The position numbers and the translations under genes were made by a program. This document shows positions 1-5,285 of a DNA stretch of 6,339 nt, piece by piece; the stretch's first letter is position 1; each line of letters starts with the position of its first letter. The notes under the pieces were generated by a model. The model was not told the origin of the DNA and searched no databases. It saw only the letters and a program-made list of their open reading frames with translations. This DNA comes from Pseudorhodobacter sp. (GTDB lineage: Bacteria; Pseudomonadota; Alphaproteobacteria; Rhodobacterales; Rhodobacteraceae), in NCBI GenBank assembly GCA_024641255.1, contig JAHEDL010000016.1, positions 1 to 6,339 of the forward strand. The letters are read 5' to 3'.

Positions 1-832
1 AGAAGTTGGCAGCGCGAATGGCTTCCATTTCAACCTGACGCACCGGGTTCATGATCGCCGAGGTCATGCCAGCGCCAATTGCCATCGGCAGGAACGCGGC
101 GTTGATGCCGTGACGGTGGGGCAGGCCGAACGAGATGTTCGACGCGCCGCAGGTGGTGTTAACGCCCAGCTCTTCACGCAGGCGGCGCACCAAAGCAAAC
201 ACTTGCTGGCCAGCCGAACCCATTGCACCAACCGGCATAACCAGCGGGTCGACAACAATGTCATGTGCCGGAATGCCGAAATCTGCCGCGCGCTGCACGA
301 TTTTCTTTGCCACGGCAAAGCGCACATCGGGGTCTTGGCTGATGCCGGTGTCGTCGTTCGAAATCGCCACGACCGGCACGTTGTATTTCTTCACCAGCGG
401 CAGAACCAGTTCAAGACGCTCTTCTTCGCCGGTCACCGAGTTCAGCAGCGGGCGGCCTTCGCAAGCCATCAGGCCAGCTTCCAGTGCGCCGGGAACCGAC
501 GAGTCGATGCACAGCGGCACGTCAACGGTTTGCTGGATGATTTCGATCAGCTGCTTCATCAGCGGCGGCTCGACAAAGTTGTTGTCGGCATAGCGCGGAT
601 CTTCAGCCATCTTATTAGTGAAGACCGCGCCCGAGTTCACGTCAAGCACCGTCGCGCCGCAAGCAACTTGCTCAATCGCGTCTCTGATCACGGTTTCAAA
701 GTTGCCAGCCTCAAGTTCTGCTGCCAGCTTTTTACGCCCGGTCGGGTTGATACGCTCGCCGATGACGCAGAAGGGTTCGTCAAAGCCGATGACGACAGTT
801 TTCGTTTTGGATTCAATGACGGTACGGGTCAT
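1..832 (-). CDS. Methyltetrahydrofolate:corrinoid methyltransferase (pterin-binding), 3' end cut by window edge
   Basis: Predicted cytoplasmic enzyme that transfers the N5-methyl group of methyl-THF to (or from) a cob(I)alamin protein. I translated 277 residues from the ATG at 832-830; the frame stays open to base 1, so the C-terminus lies outside. The fold is a pterin-binding TIM barrel like AcsE and the MetH folate module. Visible motifs are GERINPTG (25-32), DVNSG (64-68), IDSS (109-112), NSVTGE (131-136), DPLVMPVG (195-202) and GASNISFGLPHRHGIN (229-244). D110, N131 and D195 have the same spacing as Asp75, Asn96 and Asp160 of AcsE (numbering from memory), so the folate site looks intact. 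There is no B12-binding or homocysteine domain in the visible part. The start is supported by AAGAGG seven bases upstream, and the gene begins 15 bp after the MTHFR-like gene. Family call is strong; the physiological partner (split methionine synthase versus demethylation) is inference. Confidence 0.92.
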   Translation of the reverse strand, partial: MTRTVIESKTKTVVIGFDEPFCVIGERINPTGRKKLAAELEAGNFETVIRDAIEQVACGATVLDVNSGAVFTNKMAEDPRYADNNFVEPPLMKQLIEIIQQTVDVPLCIDSSVPGALEAGLMACEGRPLLNSVTGEEERLELVLPLVKKYNVPVVAISNDDTGISQDPDVRFAVAKKIVQRAADFGIPAHDIVVDPLVMPVGAMGSAGQQVFALVRRLREELGVNTTCGASNISFGLPHRHGINAAFLPMAIGAGMTSAIMNPVRQVEMEAIRAANF

Positions 833-847
833 TTCTAAACCTCTTTC

Positions 848-1762
848 TTAAGCGTTTGCGGGAACGCCAGCGGCGCCGCCATTTTCGGTTACCCAAGCGG
901 CGTTGGTCTTGATGCCACCCAGCGGGAAGAAGTGAACCTGTTCGATGCCGAAGTCAGGGTTCTTTGCTTTATGTGCCGCCAAGGCGGACACGAATTCGGT
1001 CGGCTCGTAGGGCAGCAGCAGTTTGGTCACGTCCATCGCGCGCTTTTGCAGCACACGCAAGCTGGCACCAACGCCGCAAGAAATTGCGAATTTGATCAGC
1101 GTTTGCAGCTTGGCCGGGCCAGCCACACCGATATGCACCGGCAGTTTGATACCTTCGGCAGCCAAGCGGTCGACCCATGCGATCACCGGATCGGCTTCAA
1201 AGCAGAACTGGGTCGCCATCGCCATTTTCGCATCGGTGCGTTCGGCAAACGCGGTTTTCCACCGTGCCGCTTCCATCACCATCCGGTCAGAGCCATCGGG
1301 GTCGATGTCTTTGTTGCCTTCGGGATGGCCTGCAACATGCAGACGATCAAAGCCGTCAAACGCGCCGCTTTCCAGCAGTTGCATCGACGAATGGAAATCA
1401 CCAACCGGCGACGCCACACCGCCTGCAAGCAGCAGGCCTTGCTTCACGCCCGCTTCGGCCTTGTAACGCGCGATCCAGTCGACCAGCGTTGCCTTGTCTT
1501 TGATGATCCGCGCCGGGAAGTGCGGCATGACATCAAAGCCTTCGCCAGCGATACGCTTGGCGGTCGCAACCATGTCTTCAATCGGCGTGCCGTCGATATG
1601 GGCGATATAAACGCGCGTGCCTTTCGGCAGCAAAGCGCGGAAATCTTCGACCTTCTCAGCGGTGCGCGGCATCACCTCGATCGAGTAGCCCTTCAAGAAG
1701 GCTTCGTTCGCGTCGGTGTTGGTCGCGGGCTTGGTGTCTTTGCGGAAAAAGCTAAGGGCCAT
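848..1762 (-). CDS. Methylenetetrahydrofolate reductase-family protein (diverged MetF paralog)
   Basis: 304-aa protein of the MTHFR flavoprotein family, expected to reduce 5,10-methylene-THF to 5-methyl-THF (or run in reverse) in the cytoplasm. Support includes an early Glu in YSIEVMPR (E29), at the place of the FEFFPP Glu of MetF; a HPEG motif (146-149) resembling MetF's HPE; and TQFCFEADPVIAWVD (184-198), which matches the TQFFFD segment with its conserved Gln, followed by LPVHIGVAGP (208-217), the counterpart of 'vPiipGimP'. The usual LRGD motif, whose Asp contacts the flavin/folate, is not present as such; the aligned stretch reads LLLAGGVASPVGDF (110-123). It may therefore be a functionally shifted paralog rather than the housekeeping MetF. 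The start has a strong GGGAGG five bases upstream. It lies between two one-carbon operon genes with 15-20 bp gaps, so it likely feeds methyl-THF to the downstream methyltransferase. Confidence 0.85.
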   Translation of the reverse strand: MALSFFRKDTKPATNTDANEAFLKGYSIEVMPRTAEKVEDFRALLPKGTRVYIAHIDGTPIEDMVATAKRIAGEGFDVMPHFPARIIKDKATLVDWIARYKAEAGVKQGLLLAGGVASPVGDFHSSMQLLESGAFDGFDRLHVAGHPEGNKDIDPDGSDRMVMEAARWKTAFAERTDAKMAMATQFCFEADPVIAWVDRLAAEGIKLPVHIGVAGPAKLQTLIKFAISCGVGASLRVLQKRAMDVTKLLLPYEPTEFVSALAAHKAKNPDFGIEQVHFFPLGGIKTNAAWVTENGGAAGVPANA

Positions 1763-1782
1763 GCGGGCCTCCCTACATTGGC

Positions 1783-2085
1783 TTAGGCTTGCGCCCAGCC
1801 TTCAGCGTTGATCAGCGCTTTCAGGCGCTCGGTGTCGTATTCGGCTTCCAGTCGCGCCGCTTCGGCCGCGGCAATGGCGTCAGGTTCCCCTTCGACTTCA
1901 TAGGGGGCGGCTTTGCGCCATTCAGCAAGGTAATCATCGGCGTCTTTGGCGCCGATTTTCATCGCGCAACGGTCGATCGCCTGTTCGAAGCGCTCTGTCA
2001 GTTGCACTTTCGAACCGCGACGGCCTTTGCCCACAATCACCTGGGCCGGGATGTCACGCCAAAATACCACCGTAACGTCGGGCAT
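1783..2085 (-). CDS. Small 'virulence factor'-family protein, first gene of one-carbon operon
   Basis: 100-aa soluble protein without signal peptide or membrane segment. It begins MPDVTVVFWRDIPAQV and continues with a basic glycine-rich patch (VGKGRRGSK, 18-26), an AIDRCAM helix, and an acidic Ala/Glu-rich C-terminal helix. I recognise it as the short domain that Pfam names Virulence_fact, based on the VVFWRDIPAQV...R segment. That name carries no known biochemistry, and I do not assign a reaction. Position is the best clue: it is the promoter-proximal gene, 20 bp before the MTHFR-like gene and cotranscribed with the corrinoid methyltransferase, so a small accessory role in methyl/corrinoid chemistry is a reasonable inference. 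The start is supported by AAAGGA (complement of 2094-2099) eight bases upstream. That site directly touches one arm of a long inverted repeat in the leader. Confidence 0.8.
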   Translation of the reverse strand: MPDVTVVFWRDIPAQVIVGKGRRGSKVQLTERFEQAIDRCAMKIGAKDADDYLAEWRKAAPYEVEGEPDAIAAAEAARLEAEYDTERLKALINAEGWAQA

Positions 2086-2099
2086 AAGTTGATTCCTTT

Positions 2100-2218
2100 G
2101 ACTGGTCTTGACCCTGTTCTAGTCGCCTATCCGCGACAAGCAGGGTCGGTTTTCGACATGGCGCGCGCTTGATGCGACCATGCGCCTAGCTAGCCTGAAT
2201 GTCGCAACCAGACCAGTC
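2100..2218 (-). ncRNA. Candidate structured 5' leader (three-way junction) of the one-carbon operon
   Basis: On the minus-strand transcript four non-crossing helices can form. P1 pairs 2210-2218 with 2100-2108 (9 bp, perfect). P2 pairs 2199-2204 with 2154-2159 (6 bp) and can extend through a G-A mismatch and GGUU/AACC pairing. P3 inside it pairs 2182-2186 with 2160-2164 (5 bp). P4 pairs 2141-2147 with 2110-2116 (7 bp) and, within it, 2133-2137 with 2122-2126 (5 bp, loop of 6). Together P1 encloses P2/P3 and P4 as a compact three-way junction. The 3' arm of P1 ends one base before the AAAGGA ribosome binding site, where folding could control translation. I do not recognise a known riboswitch: no B12 box and no obvious SAM-II or SAH core. 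The pairings are seen directly; the regulatory role is inference. Confidence 0.45.
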
Positions 2219-2234
2219 TGCCAAAGCACAGAAG

Positions 2235-2261
2235 TTTTCATCATTTGTATGAAGCTATGAT
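2235..2261 (+). promoter_or_regulatory. Possible promoter for ppx-rlmE
   Basis: TATGAT at 2256-2261 is a good -10 match on the plus strand. The best -35-like bases are TTTTCA at 2235-2240, at a short 15-base spacing, so the match is weak. It would overlap the divergent promoter of the minus-strand operon, and a 7-bp inverted repeat (2238-2244 with 2257-2263) lies across both. Confidence 0.25.
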
Positions 2262-2272
2262 GACTCTAGCAA
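2244..2272 (-). promoter_or_regulatory. Candidate sigma70-type promoter for the one-carbon operon
   Basis: Read on the minus strand, TTGCTA (complement of 2267-2272) is followed after 17 bases by TACAAA (complement of 2244-2249). Both are fair matches to -35 and -10 boxes at ideal spacing. Transcription would begin near 2237, giving a leader of about 150 nt that contains the whole candidate RNA structure. There is no experimental support, and AT-richness here could produce such a match by chance. Confidence 0.4.
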
Positions 2273-2347
2273 TCAGAATTAAGCCGCGCCGGGGCAGGGC
2301 GCTTGCCTCTTTCGGGCAACAGGACTACGCTGATCCCAACCACATAT

Positions 2348-2352
2348 GGAGG
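2348..2352 (+). promoter_or_regulatory. Ribosome binding site deciding the ppx start
   Basis: GGAGG stands six bases before the ATG at 2359. The frame is open further upstream to a TTG at 2245 with ATGs at 2257 and 2260, but none of those has a comparable Shine-Dalgarno sequence, and the 38 extra residues resemble no part of the family. This makes 2359 the preferred start. Confidence 0.75.
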
Positions 2353-2358
2353 GCGGAT

Positions 2359-3495
2359 ATGGCGCCCGAGCGTCCCCGGGGGGCGGACGCGAAGAAACTT
2401 GCGGTTGAAACGTCGAATGGCGTTTCCCGCGATACTGACCCGTCGGCTCCCCCCAGCCTTGGGTCCGGGCGGCTTTATGCTGCGGTGGATCTGGGCACAA
2501 ATGCGTGCCGCATGCTGATTGCCCAACCAAAGGGCAGTCAGTTTGTGGTCATGGACAGCTTTTCGAAGACTGTCCAGTTGGGCGCGGGGCTGGAAGCCTC
2601 GGGTCGGCTTGGTCGTGCCTCGATGGGGCGAACGATGCAGGCGCTGCGCATCTGTCAAAAGAAGATCGAACAGCACGGCGTGACGCGGATGCGCTTTGTC
2701 GCAACCGAGGCCTGTCGGCGTGCCCGCAATGCCAAAGAGTTCATGCGGCAGGTGCGGCGCGAAACCGGCTTGGTGGTAGAAATCATTCCCGCCGAGGAAG
2801 AAGCCCGGCTGGCGGTGATTTCCTGTGCGCCTTTGGTCAACCGATCAACCGAACAGTTGTTGGTGGTCGACATTGGCGGCGGGTCGACCGAACTGGTCTG
2901 GATAGACCTTTCGGCAGTGCCGCCAGAAGATCGGCCAAACTCTATCATGCGGCTGCATCGCGGCTTTCAGGCCGAACCCGGCGGCGCGCGGGTGGTTGAC
3001 TGGATCTCGGTGCCGCTGGGTGTGGCGACATTGAAGGACCAGTTTCAAGATGTCGAAGATGATGCCGCGCGCTTTGCGTTGATGAGTTGGTTTTTTGAAG
3101 AAAACCTTGCGTCCTTTTCGCCCTATAATTCGGCGCAAAAGCGCGAGGGCTTTCAGATTATCGGCACCTCTGGCACTGTAACCACGGTGGCGGCCAGCTA
3201 TCTGGGTTTGCGCCGCTATGATCGCACCAAGGTTGACGGGTTGCAGATGACATCGGACCAGATTGACAGTGTTATTCGCGAATATCTGTCTTTGGGGCCC
3301 GAAGGTCGCCGCACCGATCCGCGGATTGGCCGCGACCGTCACACCCTGATCATGTCAGGTGCGGCTATCCTTCAGGCGCTTATGCGGATATGGCCAACAG
3401 ATCGCCTATCGGTGGCCGATCGCGGTCTGCGTGAAGGCTTGTTATATGCACAAATGAGCGCCGACGGCGTATTGGAAGACGGACCCTACGAATGA
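2359..3495 (+). CDS. Ppx/GppA-family phosphatase (exopolyphosphatase / pppGpp phosphohydrolase)
   Basis: 378-aa cytoplasmic ASKHA-fold phosphatase predicted to remove terminal phosphate from polyphosphate and/or convert pppGpp to ppGpp. Motifs in order: phosphate-1 loop [15 protein letters not shown] (41-55), [11 protein letters not shown] (114-124), the catalytic-Glu segment [10 protein letters not shown] (142-151; usually ISGxEEAR), phosphate-2 loop [11 protein letters not shown] (169-179), GTSGTVTT (269-276), and the C-terminal [12 protein letters not shown] (351-362). Residues 1-37 form a polar, probably disordered extension before the fold. It ends after the second ASKHA domain and lacks the C-terminal HD-like and accessory domains of the roughly 500-residue E. 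coli Ppx, as is common for short alphaproteobacterial members. Its stop overlaps the rlmE start by ATGA, so the two are translationally coupled. Sequence alone does not separate Ppx from GppA activity. Confidence 0.92.
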   Translation: MAPERPRGADAKKLAVETSNGVSRDTDPSAPPSLGSGRLYAAVDLGTNACRMLIAQPKGSQFVVMDSFSKTVQLGAGLEASGRLGRASMGRTMQALRICQKKIEQHGVTRMRFVATEACRRARNAKEFMRQVRRETGLVVEIIPAEEEARLAVISCAPLVNRSTEQLLVVDIGGGSTELVWIDLSAVPPEDRPNSIMRLHRGFQAEPGGARVVDWISVPLGVATLKDQFQDVEDDAARFALMSWFFEENLASFSPYNSAQKREGFQIIGTSGTVTTVAASYLGLRRYDRTKVDGLQMTSDQIDSVIREYLSLGPEGRRTDPRIGRDRHTLIMSGAAILQALMRIWPTDRLSVADRGLREGLLYAQMSADGVLEDGPYE

Positions 3496-4250
3496 CCGAG
3501 AAAACACCAAGCAAAAATACCTCTGGTCGGGGCCAGCGCGACCTGCGGGTGCGTGTGAAAACGGCCAAAGGCCGCAAACTGTCGTCGACGCTTTGGCTGG
3601 AACGGCAGTTGAACGACCCCTATGTGATCCGCGCCAAGAAAGAAGGCTATCGTGGCCGGGCGGCCTATAAGATCCTTGAACTTGATGACAAGTTCGAATT
3701 CTTGAAGCCGGGCGCGCGGGTGGTTGATCTTGGCTGCGCGCCGGGCGGCTGGTGTCAGGTGGCGGTGCAGCGCGTTAATGCCTTGGGCGACAACCCGAAA
3801 AAGCCGATTGGCACCGTGCTGGGCGTTGACTTGCAAGAAGTTGAAACCATTGCCGGGGCACAAATTCACCAGTTGGACTTTCTGTCTGACGAAGCCGACG
3901 CCTTGGTAAAGGGCTGGCTGGGCGGGCGCGCCGATGTGGTGATGAGCGACATGGCGGCGTCTGCCTCTGGCCACAAGGGCACCGACCACTTGCGGATTAT
4001 TGCCTTGGTCGAAGCGGCCTTGGCTTTTGCCTTTGACGTGCTGGAAGAGGGTGGCACGTTTGTTGCCAAAGTGCTGGCAGGCGGTGCCGAAAACGAGATG
4101 CAGGTGCTTTTGAAGAAGTCCTTCAAAAAGGTCGCCAACGTCAAACCGCCAGCCAGCCGCGCCGACAGTTCGGAAAAGTTCGTGGTTGCGCAGGGCTTCC
4201 GTGGCAAGCCTGCCGATATGGAAAGTGATGATCCGCGCGATTATCTGTGA
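3492..4250 (+). CDS. rlmE: 23S rRNA (uridine-2'-O)-methyltransferase RlmE (FtsJ/RrmJ)
   Basis: 252-aa SAM-dependent methyltransferase predicted to 2'-O-methylate U2552 (E. coli numbering) in the A-loop of 23S rRNA during late 50S assembly. The K-D-K-E catalytic tetrad is complete: K60 in [12 protein letters not shown]153 in VMSDMA, K193 in FVAKVLAGG and E228 in [15 protein letters not shown]. The SAM-binding motif is [11 protein letters not shown] (77-87), with the ribose-contacting Asp in GVDL (111-114). It is about 40 residues longer than the 209-aa E. coli protein, mostly a basic N-terminal tail (1-40; [12 protein letters not shown]) that could help contact rRNA, plus a short insert near 99-106. 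The ATG overlaps the ppx stop codon; only a weak purine-rich Shine-Dalgarno precedes it, consistent with coupling. A strong terminator follows about 50 bases after the stop. Confidence 0.97.
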   Translation: MTEKTPSKNTSGRGQRDLRVRVKTAKGRKLSSTLWLERQLNDPYVIRAKKEGYRGRAAYKILELDDKFEFLKPGARVVDLGCAPGGWCQVAVQRVNALGDNPKKPIGTVLGVDLQEVETIAGAQIHQLDFLSDEADALVKGWLGGRADVVMSDMAASASGHKGTDHLRIIALVEAALAFAFDVLEEGGTFVAKVLAGGAENEMQVLLKKSFKKVANVKPPASRADSSEKFVVAQGFRGKPADMESDDPRDYL

Positions 4251-4258
4251 TTTTCGCA

Positions 4259-4283
4259 GGAATGGCTGTGCTGTGGCCATTCC
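4259..4283 (+). repeat. Small hairpin after rlmE
   Basis: Perfect 8-bp inverted repeat, GGAATGGC (4259-4266) and GCCATTCC (4276-4283), with a 9-base loop, starting nine bases after the rlmE stop. No T-run follows, so it is not itself an intrinsic terminator. It could protect the 3' end of the mRNA or be chance. Confidence 0.5.
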
Positions 4284-4299
4284 GTTCGATTGAAAAAAC

Positions 4300-4325
4300 A
4301 AAAGGCGCCCCATCGGCGCCTTTTT
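4300..4325. terminator. Bidirectional intrinsic terminator between rlmE and the DUF882 gene
   Basis: A 10-bp perfect stem, AAAAGGCGCC (4300-4309) with GGCGCCTTTT (4315-4324), encloses the 5-base loop CCATC and ends in a T-run. On the minus strand the same hairpin is followed by TTTTGTTTTTT (complement of 4293-4303), so it can stop transcription from both convergent genes: rlmE ending at 4250 and the DUF882 gene ending at 4360. Confidence 0.92.
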
Positions 4326-4359
4326 GCTTAAAGTCTGAAATCGTTAAGTGAAAAACAGC

Positions 4360-4929
4360 TCAGCCGCCCCAGGTCCGAACCGGACCACAATCCATGTGGA
4401 CAAAGTTCGAGCCGTAATAGTGGCCAACGCCACCGGCCGAGCATGCCTCTGCCGCCTTTGCCATTTGCGACACCGACCGCGATTTCAATCGCAAGTCTGC
4501 CGCCATCCCCTTCATGTGCAGCGAATTTTTTGCCACACCTTTCGAATGTGACCGCAGCATCGCGTTGGTCGCAGGGCTGCGATAGCCCGACAGCAGCATG
4601 TAGGGTTCTTTTACATCCAGCAAACGATGCGTCGCGGCGATGATGTCAAAGTTGCGCGGATCCATCTTGACGATTTGATCGTTGCGCCAATCACGCATGA
4701 AGTGATTGATTTCCTTGACAACTTCCGGGATGTATTCACCTTCGATCCAGTAAATCGTGTCGATGCTCTCCCCGGTGCGGCCTGAATACATCCGAACACG
4801 CCGAATGTCGCCCGCGCCTTTCAAGAGACCAAACGCGTTGGAGTAGGTCGGGGCCGCGATGACCGCAGTCGCCGCAAATACGCCCAGCAGCCCACGCCGC
4901 GTGATCCCGTTCGAAACCGTCTTTGCCAT
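4360..4929 (-). CDS. Tat-exported DUF882/YcbK-like peptidase (M15-type murein endopeptidase, MepK-like)
   Basis: 189-aa protein from the ATG at 4929-4927. The N-terminus carries a twin-arginine signal: TRRGLLG (10-16), hydrophobic VFAATAVIAAP, and a likely cleavage site near 32 (SNA). The mature part is the DUF882/Peptidase_M15 metallofold. It has LLSGYRSPATN (112-122), SLHMKGMAADLRL (136-148) with the zinc-ligand pair H138 and D145, and GHYYGSNFVHMDCGPVRTW (169-187) with H178 in HMD as third ligand. E. coli YcbK (MepK) is a periplasmic endopeptidase acting on 3-3 cross-links and is also Tat-dependent. The divergent neighbour is an LdtD-like L,D-transpeptidase, the gene beside ycbK in E. coli, which supports a murein-remodelling role. 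The frame is open upstream to about 5022, but the extra residues would bury the Tat signal. Shine-Dalgarno is weak (ACAGG, eight bases before the ATG). Confidence 0.9.
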   Translation of the reverse strand: MAKTVSNGITRRGLLGVFAATAVIAAPTYSNAFGLLKGAGDIRRVRMYSGRTGESIDTIYWIEGEYIPEVVKEINHFMRDWRNDQIVKMDPRNFDIIAATHRLLDVKEPYMLLSGYRSPATNAMLRSHSKGVAKNSLHMKGMAADLRLKSRSVSQMAKAAEACSAGGVGHYYGSNFVHMDCGPVRTWGG

Positions 4930-4974
4930 TCTGTGTGCCTGTCCCGTAGCTCGTCTTTGACCGTCTAAGGCGAC

Positions 4975-5011
4975 GGTTCTGGTGTTCACTTCATCCCCAA
5001 GTGCCAGAACC
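4975..5011 (-). repeat. Two-part hairpin upstream of the DUF882 gene
   Basis: GGTTCTGG (4975-4982) is a perfect 8-bp inverted repeat with CCAGAACC (5004-5011). Inside it CACTT (4987-4991) pairs with AAGTG (4999-5003) around a 7-base loop, leaving a 4-base bulge on one side. It lies 46-82 bases before the start codon and has no T-run. It could be a 5' mRNA hairpin or an operator at the transcription start. Confidence 0.5.
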
Positions 5012-5038
5012 TTATGACACAATCAGAAACGAAGCCAA
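5011..5038 (-). promoter_or_regulatory. Candidate promoter for the DUF882 gene
   Basis: On the minus strand TTGGCT (complement of 5033-5038) and CATAAG (complement of 5011-5016) are separated by 16 bases, each matching four of six consensus positions. Transcription would begin around 5004, essentially at the outer arm of the 4975-5011 hairpin. The match is weak and unsupported otherwise. Confidence 0.3.
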
Positions 5039-5165
5039 AGTCCAGAATGGCCGCCGCGACTCAGTCTGCCGGAAATAGGCAAAAAATTGCTGAAAATGCC
5101 TTTGCCAAGTGCGGAAATCCGCAGGTGGTCTGCCCGTGGCCTTTATGCGACATTCGCGGCACAAC

Positions 5166-5180
5166 CTGACCTTGGGTCAG
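5166..5180. repeat. Operator-like palindrome upstream of the LdtD-like gene
   Basis: CTGACC-TTG-GGTCAG is a perfect 6-bp inverted repeat with a 3-base centre, 105 bases before the LdtD-like start codon and overlapping the best -35-like hexamer. Its form suits a dimeric repressor or activator site. I do not recognise the regulator. Confidence 0.4.
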
Positions 5181-5274
5181 TATTTTCAATGATTTTAGAT
5201 GCTAAGGTCGGTTTACAGTCGCGGCAATTTGGCCGAAGATTTATTTTCGTTGGTGCTGCGTTTTTTCAAACATC

Positions 5275-5279
5275 AGGGA
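5275..5279 (+). promoter_or_regulatory. Ribosome binding site for the LdtD-like gene
   Basis: AGGGA stands six bases before the GTG at 5286, favouring that start over the in-frame ATG at 5199 (no Shine-Dalgarno) and the GTG at 5319. Confidence 0.55.
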
Positions 5280-5285
5280 TTGATT

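Larger units (their letters stand above)
4930..5285. other. Divergent intergenic region between the DUF882 and LdtD-like genes
   Basis: 356 bp with no convincing gene. It is visibly more AT-rich from about 5080 and again from 5180 to 5270. Besides the hairpin at 4975-5011 and the palindrome at 5166-5180 it holds two minor symmetric sites: GCAA-N4-TTGC (5079-5090) and GCGGA-AA-TCCGC (5111-5122). No clear plus-strand promoter for the LdtD-like gene could be fixed; TTGGGT at 5172-5177 with TTAGAT at 5195-5200 is the best, and poor. Confidence 0.6.

Noticed and set aside
110..838. Long plus-strand open frame opposite the methyltransferase
   Set aside because: It is antisense to a clearly conserved protein, has a His/Arg/Gln-rich composition typical of reverse-frame translation of GC-biased codons, and lacks any recognisable domain.
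932..1786. 284-codon plus-strand open frame opposite the MTHFR-like gene
   Set aside because: Shadow of a real gene: biased composition, no Shine-Dalgarno sequence and no family resemblance.
2110..2147. Intrinsic terminator or attenuator at the GACCCTG...CAGGGTC hairpin
   Set aside because: Neither strand has a T-run after the stem, so termination is unlikely; it fits better as one arm of the leader structure.
2086..2237. Cobalamin riboswitch upstream of the corrinoid-related operon
   Set aside because: I looked for a B12 box and the large cobalamin-aptamer layout on the minus strand and did not find them; the leader is too short and its helices are arranged differently.
2245..2358. Longer N-terminus for Ppx from TTG 2245 or ATG 2257/2260
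   Set aside because: No Shine-Dalgarno sequence precedes these codons and they fall inside the candidate promoter region, whereas ATG 2359 has GGAGG at ideal spacing.
3486..4313. 275-codon minus-strand open frame opposite rlmE
   Set aside because: Fully antisense to rlmE with its complete catalytic tetrad; it also runs through the bidirectional terminator. Composition is that of a reverse-frame artefact.
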